A stretch of DNA of 5,179 nt from Actinomycetes bacterium (lineage in GTDB: Bacteria > Actinomycetota > Acidimicrobiia > Acidimicrobiales > RAAP-2), in NCBI GenBank assembly GCA_021849435.1, contig JAJZSX010000202.1:1-5179 (forward strand), given 5' to 3'. The position numbers and the translations under genes are program-made. Positions within the stretch are counted from its first letter, which is position 1; the number at the start of each line of letters is the position of its first letter. Under the pieces are notes generated by a model. The model was not told the origin of the DNA. It saw only the letters and a list, made by a program, of their open reading frames with translations, and ran no database searches. This document shows, one piece after another, positions 1-5,179 of this stretch.

Positions 1-1
1 C

Positions 2-628
2 AGTGCTTCGCCGACCCAGTTGTACGTCGGCACGTCCAACGTGACGTTCGACTTAACGGGCACGGGCTTCCAGAACGGCGCGACGTTGTCATTCACGAGC
101 ACCTCGGGCGTGAGCTCGCCCGGCTGGACAGTCGTTTCTCCGACGTCGATCACCTCGACGGTCGATGTCTCATCCTTGGCGCCGCCGGGTACCTACGAGG
201 TGACGGTGACCAACCCTGACGGTCAGGTTTCCAATGGATTTCCGTTCGTCGTGAGCGAACCGCCGCCCACCATCACGACGGTGAACAACGGGGATAGCGG
301 AACCGTCTGTAATGTCAAGTTCAACGGGAACTCGGGCAAATTCGCCCCGAGGATTAGTGCGCATGACAGCAACGTCAACTGCACTGTTTACGGAACCAAC
401 TTCTATCCACCAGTGACGTACGTGGTCACCTCGGTCTCGGGAAACTACTGCGTCCCGAGTAGTTCGCTGACGTGGGTGTCGTCGACCCAGTTGACGATCC
501 AGTTCACGAACACGTGTGGAAACACCTGGAACAATGGATCGTCCTCGACGTATTCGCTGACTGTCACGACCTCGGGCGGAACGTCGAACGTCTACTCACC
601 GGCCTTCTCAATTTCGGGCAACGGGTAA
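2..628 (+). CDS. Secreted IPT/TIG-domain protein, C-terminal part (5' end outside window)
   Basis: The reading frame is open to the left edge, so the true start lies upstream and only about 208 C-terminal residues are visible; a TTG at position 20 is in frame but has no reason to be the start. Visible residues 1 to about 85 look like one IPT/TIG (immunoglobulin-like) domain: a TGTGF turn, then PPGTYEVTVTNPDGQVSNG, the usual closing strands of this fold. Residues from about 87 to the end form a second, more divergent beta-rich domain opening with PPPTITTVNNG and containing YGTNF in the place of the G-GF turn. Composition is Ser/Thr/Gly/Val-rich with few charges and four cysteines (visible residues 103, 127, 150, 172), all in the second domain, which suits an extracellular disulfide-bonded protein. 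The stop lies 3 bp before the pilin-like gene, so the two are probably co-transcribed. The missing N-terminus might carry a signal peptide or a pilin helix. IPT/TIG domains are known from cell-surface receptors, adhesins and enzymes; an adhesin or minor pilus component is an inference. Confidence 0.85.
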   Translation, partial: SASPTQLYVGTSNVTFDLTGTGFQNGATLSFTSTSGVSSPGWTVVSPTSITSTVDVSSLAPPGTYEVTVTNPDGQVSNGFPFVVSEPPPTITTVNNGDSGTVCNVKFNGNSGKFAPRISAHDSNVNCTVYGTNFYPPVTYVVTSVSGNYCVPSSSLTWVSSTQLTIQFTNTCGNTWNNGSSSTYSLTVTTSGGTSNVYSPAFSISGNG

Positions 629-631
629 CGA

Positions 632-1567
632 GTGCACACGCTAGGGGACGCCGCTCGGCGCAAGATAAGGTTCTCGCTCCGGGAGGTTCGGAATCATGCC
701 TTGAAGTCGGGCGGTCTGGGTTCGAAGGACGCCGTCGCGCGGGGCGAGTCGGGGGCGTCGCTCATCTTGGCGCTCGTTTTCTTGATTGTCGTGAGTCTCA
801 TCGTCATTTCCATCGCCGGACTCACTGCGGCCGATCTCCGCTTGACGTCGTCCTTCGGCGCCGCGCAGTCGATGACTGCCGCAGCCGACGGAGCGACTTC
901 GGTGGCGGTGCAGCAAGCCCGATACGTGTTTGACGCATCGACCTTGAATACCCCCGCGCCGTGCGACGCGGCAAATCCCACGCAGAACTTCAACGCGCAG
1001 ACCGTCCAATCGTGGTGTGATACTCAGTGGAGTCCCCAGTCGGCCGCGACGCGGACGGTCATCGTCTCAACGTGTCCCAGTACCGTGACGGCAGGGGTAG
1101 CGTGCGAAGCGTCGCCACTACTGCAGGCGATTGTTGTCTTCGACGACTATCCCGCGTCCAGCAGTTACGCGTCTTGTTCACCGATCGTCGCCGGTGTCAC
1201 GCCAACGTTTCAGAATAAGACGTGCGGTTCACAGATGGTGCTCCAATCGTGGGCCTTTAATGTCGCACCGCCCATCGTGACGAATATCGCCCCCGTCACG
1301 TCCGGCCAAAATCTCTGCTCGGCGACGTCGGTCACCATTACGGGGAGTGGTTTCACACCGTCGTCATCGGTGGAACTCGTGTCGGCCACTCAGTTCAGCC
1401 AGAACATCGTTGTCGACGCAACCGTTTCAAATGTTACGACGACGTCAATCACGGCGTCGTATCCCGCCGTCGCCTCTGGCAGTGGCACCTTCTATGTGGT
1501 GGTGACCGGTTCGACCGGATCGAACCCCTACGGGTCGACGACGTCGACCCCCAGCTTTACTTGCTGA
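632..1567 (+). CDS. Minor-pilin-like (PilX-type N-terminus) protein with C-terminal IPT/TIG-like domain
   Basis: This 311-residue protein has a basic N-terminal stretch, then GESG-ASLILALVFLIVV and a single hydrophobic helix (about residues 43-64), then a long polar ectodomain. The helix resembles the N-terminus of PilX-like minor pilins: a Gly (41) at the likely cleavage site but no Glu at mature position 5 (Leu instead). Residues 213-311 resemble an IPT/TIG domain (PPIVTNIAP, then VTITGSGFTPSS, then GTFYVVVTG), similar in layout to the end of the upstream protein. Eight cysteines (111, 129, 148, 158, 182, 198, 229, 311) lie beyond the membrane helix, and the last is the C-terminal residue, so disulfides are likely. 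The GTG at 632 follows the upstream stop by 3 bp and has no good ribosome binding site. An in-frame TTG at 701, with GGGAGG at 681-686 (14 nt upstream), would give an 18-residue leader instead of 41. A minor pilin processed by PilD is an inference; a simple membrane-anchored surface protein is the alternative. Confidence 0.85.
   Translation: MHTLGDAARRKIRFSLREVRNHALKSGGLGSKDAVARGESGASLILALVFLIVVSLIVISIAGLTAADLRLTSSFGAAQSMTAAADGATSVAVQQARYVFDASTLNTPAPCDAANPTQNFNAQTVQSWCDTQWSPQSAATRTVIVSTCPSTVTAGVACEASPLLQAIVVFDDYPASSSYASCSPIVAGVTPTFQNKTCGSQMVLQSWAFNVAPPIVTNIAPVTSGQNLCSATSVTITGSGFTPSSSVELVSATQFSQNIVVDATVSNVTTTSITASYPAVASGSGTFYVVVTGSTGSNPYGSTTSTPSFTC
1508..1550 (+). repeat. Two tandem 7-bp stem / 5-nt loop inverted repeats at the 3' end of the pilin-like gene
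   Basis: Arms GGTTCGA (1508-1514) and TCGAACC (1520-1526) enclose a 5-nt loop. After a 5-nt spacer, arms GGGTCGA (1532-1538) and TCGACCC (1544-1550) enclose another 5-nt loop. Both stems are perfect. They lie inside the coding sequence for the last residues of the protein, 15 bp before its stop codon. No T-run follows, so this is not a standard intrinsic terminator. It could protect the 3' end of the mRNA or be a by-product of TCGA-rich Ser/Thr codons. Confidence 0.5.
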
Positions 1568-1857
1568 GAGGTGCCATGAAGGTATTCTCGGACACTTGAC
1601 CTCGGGACAATTGTGACAATCTCGTGTACGAGAGAGACCAGTTCGCAGTGGCGTAATCCGATTGTGATTGTGGCACGAAGTGATAACGATTATTGGAAAT
1701 CATCCCGGGCCTACCGTTCGAAACCTCAATAGAGCTCCCGCACGCGACGAGGAACTTCATAATTGCCTTGGGTGGTTTTATATGCTAAAAATAGTTCTTG
1801 ATTCGCGAATTGCGGATTGACCGGGTGGTCGGTGCCGGTGGATGAAAGGTAGAGAGA
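1568..1857. promoter_or_regulatory. 290-bp intergenic pilA upstream region, AT-rich with short palindromes
   Basis: No convincing gene lies here. Bases 1751-1810 contain 21 G/C of 60, far below the flanking genes. Palindromic elements seen directly: ACAATTGT (1607-1614), ATTGT-G-ACAAT (1610-1620), TCTCGT-GT-ACGAGA (1620-1633), ATAA-CGA-TTAT (1683-1693) and ATTCGCGAAT (1801-1810). The heptamer ATTGTGA occurs at 1610 and 1661, with a variant ATTGTGG at 1667. These could be operators for pilA control, but no regulator can be named. No clear terminator for the preceding gene was found, so read-through into pilA is possible. The pilA ribosome binding site is AAAGG at 1845-1849, 8 nt before its ATG. 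Confidence 0.55.
1763..1791 (+). promoter_or_regulatory. Candidate pilA promoter (weak match)
   Basis: TTGCCT (1763-1768) and TAAAAA (1786-1791) are separated by 17 bp, each matching 4 of 6 bases of the housekeeping-sigma consensus, inside the most AT-rich part of the intergenic region. TATGCT at 1781-1786 is another possible -10 element but lacks a -35 at proper distance. A start of transcription near 1798 would give a leader of about 60 nt that includes the ATTCGCGAAT palindrome. This is a guess from sequence only. Confidence 0.25.
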
Positions 1858-2421
1858 ATGATTCGGACTTATCAACGTTTGCAGCGGCGTCGGGCCGCCG
1901 GTGAAATTGACGGGGGCTTCACGTTGATCGAACTCCTCATTGTCATCATCGTGCTCGGCATCTTGGCCGCCATCGTCGTCTTTGCTTTGGGCAGCGTGAC
2001 GGGCAAGAGTACTGCCGCCGCTTGCCAGACTGATGCGTCGACGGTTGGAACGGGTGTGGCCGCACTCTTGGCCGAGAACCCGGTCTATCAGACGTCTGGT
2101 TTGACAGCTGCGCAATTTGAGGCTGCCATGACGCAAGTCACGCCGACTCCGTATGTCAGCGGGTCAGTTACAATCAATGGAAACCCATTCGTCCACACGT
2201 GGCCATCCTCCGGTTCATATTCGGTATCAGTCGGTGATGGAACAGCATTAGCAAATATCAAGACAGCTCCGGCGACTGGTACGCCGGGTAACGGTCCTGC
2301 GGACACCACATACGGCGACGTCTACGTGAAGGCTCTTGGTGGTACTTACAAGAACGATTACTTTGACGCCACCACGTCGCCGGTCGAGGCCTGCAACTGG
2401 GCGGTCCAGGGCAAGGCTTGA
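1858..2421 (+). CDS. pilA: Type IV major prepilin, PilA
   Basis: PilA is the structural subunit of the type IV pilus, inserted in the membrane, processed by prepilin peptidase and then assembled into the fibre. The 187-residue precursor has a basic 20-residue leader ending in Gly-Gly, and the mature protein begins FTLIELLIVI: Phe at +1 and Glu at +5, the hallmarks of the class III prepilin site. The hydrophobic alpha1 helix runs to about residue 45. The globular part is Ser/Thr/Gly-rich with two cysteines, C56 and C179; C56 lies soon after the N-terminal helix and C179 is 9 residues from the C-terminus, so a disulfide between them would tie the end of the protein to the helix (inferred). Mature length is 167 residues, normal for a major pilin. 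The ATG at 1858 is preceded by AAAGG with 8-nt spacing. The gene stands between an AT-rich upstream region and a strong terminator, as expected for a highly expressed single-gene transcript. A pseudopilin is less likely because pilT and pilD are adjacent. Confidence 0.96.
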   Translation: MIRTYQRLQRRRAAGEIDGGFTLIELLIVIIVLGILAAIVVFALGSVTGKSTAAACQTDASTVGTGVAALLAENPVYQTSGLTAAQFEAAMTQVTPTPYVSGSVTINGNPFVHTWPSSGSYSVSVGDGTALANIKTAPATGTPGNGPADTTYGDVYVKALGGTYKNDYFDATTSPVEACNWAVQGKA

Positions 2422-2447
2422 TTCGATTATTCAGTAAGTAGTGGTCG

Positions 2448-2500
2448 GCGGCCCGCGTACGTGACGACTTCGTCGTTGGGTACGCGGGCCGCGGCCTTTT
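2448..2500 (+). terminator. Rho-independent terminator after pilA
   Basis: A perfect 13-bp inverted repeat pairs 2448-2460 (GCGGCCCGCGTAC) with 2480-2492. The 19-nt loop holds a smaller 5-bp hairpin (ACGAC at 2464-2468 with GTCGT at 2472-2476). The stem is followed by GGCC and a TTTT run (2497-2500). It lies 27 bp past the pilA stop and 41 bp before the pilT start, so it should end most pilA transcripts and limit pilT to read-through or to a promoter that I cannot identify with confidence. Confidence 0.85.
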
Positions 2501-2540
2501 CAAGTATGTAGTGTTGGGTCGATGGTGATCGGGGGTAGGC

Positions 2541-3638
2541 ATGTCGGGTGGTGACATCCGCAACGTGGACCCGTGGCTGCAGATTCTGTGGGACAAGGGC
2601 GGATCGGACCTGCTCGTCGCCGGTGGATCGGCACCGCGGATTCGAGTGAACAGTCGGCTGATTCCCGTGGAGGGTGCGCCGGTACTGACGGCCGAGCAGG
2701 TCAGTGAGATGTCGATGCCGCTGCTGACCGATGCCCAGCGCGTTGTGTTTTCCGAGCAGATGGACGTGGACTTCGCGTTCTCGTGGCGAGACCTCGCGCG
2801 AGTACGTGGCAGTATCTTCACCCAACGTGGCCAAGCCGCGATGTCGCTGCGCATCATTCCCTCGAAGATCCCATCGTTCGAGGACCTTGGGCTGCCGTGG
2901 GCGGCGGGTTGGGTTGCCGAACAGCCCCGCGGCTTCGTCCTCGTCACGGGGCCGACCGGATCGGGGAAGTCGACGACGTTGGCGTCGATCATCGATCGGA
3001 TCAACGAGACGCGCGCTACGCACATCTTGACCATCGAGGACCCCGTCGAATACGTCCACAATCACAAGAAGTCCGCGGTCACGCAGCGTGAGATCGGCCT
3101 GGACAGCCCATCGTTCGATCGGGCGTTGCGTTCGGCACTGCGCGAGGACCCCGACGTCCTGTTGATCGGTGAGATGCGCGACATCGACTCGATCCAGATC
3201 GCACTCACCATGGCTGAGACCGGCCACTTGGTCTTTGCGACGTTGCACACCAATGACGCAGCGCAGGCGATCGACCGTATCATCGACGTCTTCCCGGCGT
3301 GGCGCCAGGAGCAGACCCGCGTCCAGCTCGCCGCATCGCTCAGTGCGATCGTGGCGCAGCGGTTGATCCCGAAGGTCGGCGGGGGCATGGTGGCCGCGTT
3401 CGAGGTGCTCGTGGCGACGAGCCCGGTGCGAAATCTCATCCGCGAGGGTCGAAGCAACCAACTGACGAACGTCATGTTCACCAACTCCAAAGAAGGCATG
3501 CAGATACTCGAGGCCGACCTCGCTCGGCTGGTCGTAGCCGGCACCGTTTCCTACGAGGACGCGTTCGCTTCGAGCGCGCACCCGAAGGAGCTCACGAGGT
3601 CCTTGGAGTTCTTGGGTTACAAGGCGCCGGCGGCGTAG
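2541..3638 (+). CDS. pilT: Type IV pilus retraction ATPase, PilT
   Basis: PilT is the cytoplasmic hexameric ATPase that depolymerises type IV pili and powers retraction and twitching. The 365-residue product has the full family layout: an N-terminal PAS-like domain (about residues 10-110, with GGSDLLVAGGSAPRIRV and QRG...SLRIIP), Walker A GPTGSGKST (137-145, Lys143), Asp box TIEDPVEY (164-171), Walker B DPDVLLIGEMRD (203-214, Glu211) and His box with H229 and TLHTND (234-239). The segment PVRNLIREG (295-303) matches the AIRNLI motif that marks PilT and is not typical of PilB or PilU, so PilT is preferred. The end, HPKELTRSLEFLGY, is where PilT proteins normally finish; the total is slightly longer than the roughly 345 residues common in proteobacteria. 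ATG at 2541 follows GGGGGTAGG at 2531-2539. The next ORF starts in the same frame immediately after the TAG stop. No substituted catalytic residue was seen. Confidence 0.97.
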   Translation: MSGGDIRNVDPWLQILWDKGGSDLLVAGGSAPRIRVNSRLIPVEGAPVLTAEQVSEMSMPLLTDAQRVVFSEQMDVDFAFSWRDLARVRGSIFTQRGQAAMSLRIIPSKIPSFEDLGLPWAAGWVAEQPRGFVLVTGPTGSGKSTTLASIIDRINETRATHILTIEDPVEYVHNHKKSAVTQREIGLDSPSFDRALRSALREDPDVLLIGEMRDIDSIQIALTMAETGHLVFATLHTNDAAQAIDRIIDVFPAWRQEQTRVQLAASLSAIVAQRLIPKVGGGMVAAFEVLVATSPVRNLIREGRSNQLTNVMFTNSKEGMQILEADLARLVVAGTVSYEDAFASSAHPKELTRSLEFLGYKAPAA

Positions 3639-4352
3639 GTGTCCCCTACGCTGCGTCGAGGACCGGATCTACCCTATTTACTGGTGGCGGGGGTCACACC
3701 CTGCAGTGGTGGGTGGCTCCTCGCCGGAGCCAAACACCACGCGGCGACCTTTATGCCCGAGCCACCCCGGGTCTTCGAGACCTTCCTTGAGGTGCTCGGC
3801 GAGCGACCAGGTTACGCCACGATGGTGGTGAATGCGCCGATCGGCTATCGCGACGAGGTTGGCGACCCCCCGCGGACGTGTGACCTCGAGGCGCGCAAAC
3901 TGCTCGGTCGACGGGGGTCGACGATCACCAGCGCGCCGACACGTGCGAGCCTGCGCGAGGGCGACGACTTCACGACGAGCGGGCTGGATGCGACGACGCT
4001 CGTGCGCCTTCGTCACTACCGCGAGCTCTACCTCGAGATGTCGCCGTTTCGCCAACGTGTCCTCTACGAAGGCCACCCCGAGTTGAGCTTCTACCAGTTA
4101 AACGACGACGTCCCCTTGCGCTTCTCCAAGCGACGCGAAGAGGGTCGTGAGGAGCGCCGGGCGCTGCTCGAGAAGCGGATTCAAAATGTGCAGTTGATCC
4201 TCGACGCACAGATCGGGGTGCCCGAGAAGCACCTCTACGACGCCGTCGCCCTGATGTGGACGGCGCGTCGCGTGAACGGTAAGGCGGCCAAGCGGATCCC
4301 GAGTGACGCCGAGTGGGACAGTGAGGGACTGCGCACGGAGTACGTCTACTGA
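3639..4352 (+). CDS. DUF429-family protein (predicted RNase H-like fold) with altered acidic positions
   Basis: Family landmarks are in order: GVTPCSGGW (residues 18-26; usual form GVDGxxGGW), VNAPIGY (64-70; usual D-PIGL), RTCDLEARKLLGRRGSTITSAP (79-100 region), EGHPELSF (144-151), a basic SKR..EGREERRALL (163-178) and YDAVALMWTARR (200-211). This matches DUF429, a family of unknown function proposed to be nuclease-like. As recalled, the Asp in the first two motifs is well conserved; here they are Thr20 and Asn65, while Glu144 and Asp201 remain. Loss of metal-dependent activity is therefore plausible but unproven. The GTG at 3639 touches the pilT stop codon, with only AAGG 14 nt upstream. 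A later GTG at 3684 would start the protein as MAGVTPCSGGW, closer to the usual DUF429 N-terminus, and TACCCT at 3670-3675 could be a -10 element for a leaderless message. The start is thus uncertain. The position suggests co-expression with pilT; no link to pilus function is known to me. Confidence 0.87.
   Translation: MSPTLRRGPDLPYLLVAGVTPCSGGWLLAGAKHHAATFMPEPPRVFETFLEVLGERPGYATMVVNAPIGYRDEVGDPPRTCDLEARKLLGRRGSTITSAPTRASLREGDDFTTSGLDATTLVRLRHYRELYLEMSPFRQRVLYEGHPELSFYQLNDDVPLRFSKRREEGREERRALLEKRIQNVQLILDAQIGVPEKHLYDAVALMWTARRVNGKAAKRIPSDAEWDSEGLRTEYVY
3670..3684 (+). promoter_or_regulatory. Possible -10 element for leaderless expression of the DUF429 gene
   Basis: TACCCT (3670-3675) fits the TANNNT form of actinobacterial -10 elements and lies 8 nt before the in-frame GTG at 3684. 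No ribosome binding site precedes that GTG, and no recognisable -35 was found. Leaderless messages are common in actinobacteria, which makes this worth noting, but a six-base match is weak evidence. Confidence 0.2.
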
Positions 4353-4360
4353 CATTCGAC

Positions 4361-5146
4361 TCAGAAATGCCATTGCAGGTTTTGGAATGGGGCTAGGAGT
4401 TCGGGCCCCGCGAAGATGGCGAGGTAGGCGCCGACCGCGAGGAAGACGCCGTAGGGGATCGGTTGGCGGCGCTCGATGCGCTTGGTGGCGAGCAAGGTAA
4501 CGCCGACTATGACCCCGACGACGTTGCCCGCGAAGAAGCCGAGGATCGCGTAGCCAACACCGAGCCAGCCGAGCCCGAGTCCGAGCACCAGACTGAGCCG
4601 CACGTCACCGAAGCCGAGAGCGCGTGGACTGATGGCGTTCACGGTGAAGAAGAACACGAACCAGACCGCGCCGACGAGCGTGGCCACGCCGAGACGGTGC
4701 CATTGGCCGTGATCGAGTGACGCAGCGACGAGCGCGACCACCTGGAGACCGAGCACCACGTAGACGATCCGTCTGGGCAAGATGAGGAATTCGGCGTCTA
4801 TCACGGCGAGGGCGAACAGTCCCGCCACCAGTATGAGGAGTGCTGGAAGGTCGGCGCGGTACCCAACGCGAGCGGCCGTGGCGGCGAAGAGCACGGCGGT
4901 CGCGAGTTCGATCAACGGGTAGCGCGCAGAGATGGGCTCGCCGCAGTGGCGACACCGACCACGCAGGACGAGCCACGAGACGACGGGGACGTTGTCGCGT
5001 GGCGCGATCGGCTCGCCGCAGCGAGGACAGGCCGAGCGCGGTCGCACGATCGAGAGGTGGCGGGGTATCCGGTAGATCACGACGTTGAGGAACGAGCCGA
5101 CGACGAGTCCGAGCAGGGCGCAGTAGCCGATAAGCAGGCTCAGCAC
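4361..5146 (-). CDS. pilD: Prepilin leader peptidase / N-methyltransferase, PilD
   Basis: PilD is a polytopic membrane aspartyl protease that removes prepilin leaders and methylates the new N-terminal residue. The 261-residue product starts with a membrane segment containing GLVVGSFLNVVIYRIP, the family signature. It continues with the cytoplasmic domain holding two CxxC pairs (C40/C43 and C65/C68), which bind zinc in many homologues, then ISARYPLIE and the A24 peptidase domain with about six more membrane segments. The catalytic aspartates are Asp117 (VIDAEFLILP) and Asp181 in the GFGD motif (178-181); both are intact. The intact Cys domain suggests a bifunctional enzyme, unlike the shorter archaeal or TadV-type peptidases. 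The GTG at 5146 has no visible ribosome binding site (the preceding bases are C-rich), and the frame stays open to the right edge, so the true start might be upstream. Known family N-termini are short before this signature, which favours a start near here. The gene converges on the DUF429 gene with 8 bp between stops. Its substrates probably include PilA encoded in this window. Confidence 0.96.
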   Translation of the reverse strand: MLSLLIGYCALLGLVVGSFLNVVIYRIPRHLSIVRPRSACPRCGEPIAPRDNVPVVSWLVLRGRCRHCGEPISARYPLIELATAVLFAATAARVGYRADLPALLILVAGLFALAVIDAEFLILPRRIVYVVLGLQVVALVAASLDHGQWHRLGVATLVGAVWFVFFFTVNAISPRALGFGDVRLSLVLGLGLGWLGVGYAILGFFAGNVVGVIVGVTLLATKRIERRQPIPYGVFLAVGAYLAIFAGPELLAPFQNLQWHF

Positions 5147-5179
5147 GGGGGTGCGTCGATCGATGCGAGAGGAACGTCG

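Noticed and set aside
472..933. A 153-codon plus-strand ORF spanning the junction of the two TIG genes.
   Set aside because: It is out of frame with two well-supported proteins and its product is Arg/Gly-rich with no hydrophobic core or recognisable motif.
1596..1624. TTGACC at 1596-1601 as a -35 element for pilA.
   Set aside because: No -10-like hexamer occurs 16-19 bp downstream, and the site lies more than 230 bp from the pilA start.
1557..1760. A 67-residue ORF on the minus strand across the intergenic region, with an ATG at 1760 and AAGG 6 nt upstream of it.
   Set aside because: Its codons show a mixed third-position composition unlike the genes around it, the product resembles nothing I recognise, and it overlaps the end of the pilin-like gene. 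The AAGG and TATAAA-like upstream bases may be chance in an AT-rich stretch, so I do not call it a gene.
2258..3581. Long minus-strand ORFs (up to 384 codons) opposite pilT.
   Set aside because: pilT on the plus strand has every motif of its family. The opposite-strand frames give Arg/His/Asp-rich, low-similarity products typical of shadows in high-GC DNA.
2541..3638. Reading this ATPase as PilB, PilU or a type II secretion GspE.
   Set aside because: It lacks the long N-terminal domain and the zinc-binding cysteines of PilB/GspE and carries the PVRNLIREG segment typical of PilT rather than PilU.
4370..4390. CCATT / AATGG inverted repeat at the 3' end of pilD as a bidirectional terminator.
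   Set aside because: The stem is only 5 bp with an 11-nt loop and no T-run on either strand, too weak to support a terminator call.
4463..4720. An 85-codon plus-strand ORF with a very acidic product, antisense to pilD.
   Set aside because: It is a shadow of the pilD membrane segments; the acidic, Glu/Ala-rich composition is what the complement of hydrophobic codons gives in this frame.

Overview
The window reads as part of a type IV pilus locus from a high-GC, probably actinobacterial genome. The evidence is a major prepilin with a textbook class III leader, a PilT retraction ATPase and a PilD-type prepilin peptidase, combined with GTG starts and GC-ending codons. Sequence style (short PilA with GFTLIELL, PilT and PilD of this type, a DUF429-like protein) suggests an Acidimicrobiia-like lineage, but that placement is an inference. 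No assembly ATPase (PilB), platform protein (PilC), PilMNO, secretin, tRNA, rRNA, CRISPR or transposase is visible.

Layout, left to right: (1) the 3' part of a secreted IPT/TIG-fold protein, cut by the left edge (2-628, +); (2) three bases later, a minor-pilin-like protein with an N-terminal membrane/pilin helix and a C-terminal IPT/TIG-like domain (632-1567, +); (3) a 290-bp intergenic stretch that is AT-richer than its surroundings and holds several short palindromes, probably the pilA control region; (4) pilA (1858-2421, +); (5) a strong intrinsic terminator (2448-2500); (6) pilT (2541-3638, +); (7) a DUF429-family gene whose ORF starts right after the pilT amber stop and in the same frame (3639-4352, +); (8) pilD on the opposite strand, converging on the DUF429 gene with 8 bp between stops (5146-4361, -).

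How the genes fit together: PilD would cleave and N-methylate PilA and probably the pilin-like protein; PilA would form the fibre; PilT would depolymerise it. The two IPT/TIG proteins are candidates for surface-exposed, disulfide-stabilised minor or tip components. The terminator between pilA and pilT gives a simple way to make much more pilin than motor. The DUF429 protein is the outsider: its family resemblance is clear, but two acidic positions usual in the family are replaced, and its role beside pilT is unknown.

The points most worth a second look are the degenerate DUF429 protein and its unusual junction with pilT, the TIG-bearing pilin-like protein, and the palindrome-rich pilA upstream region.
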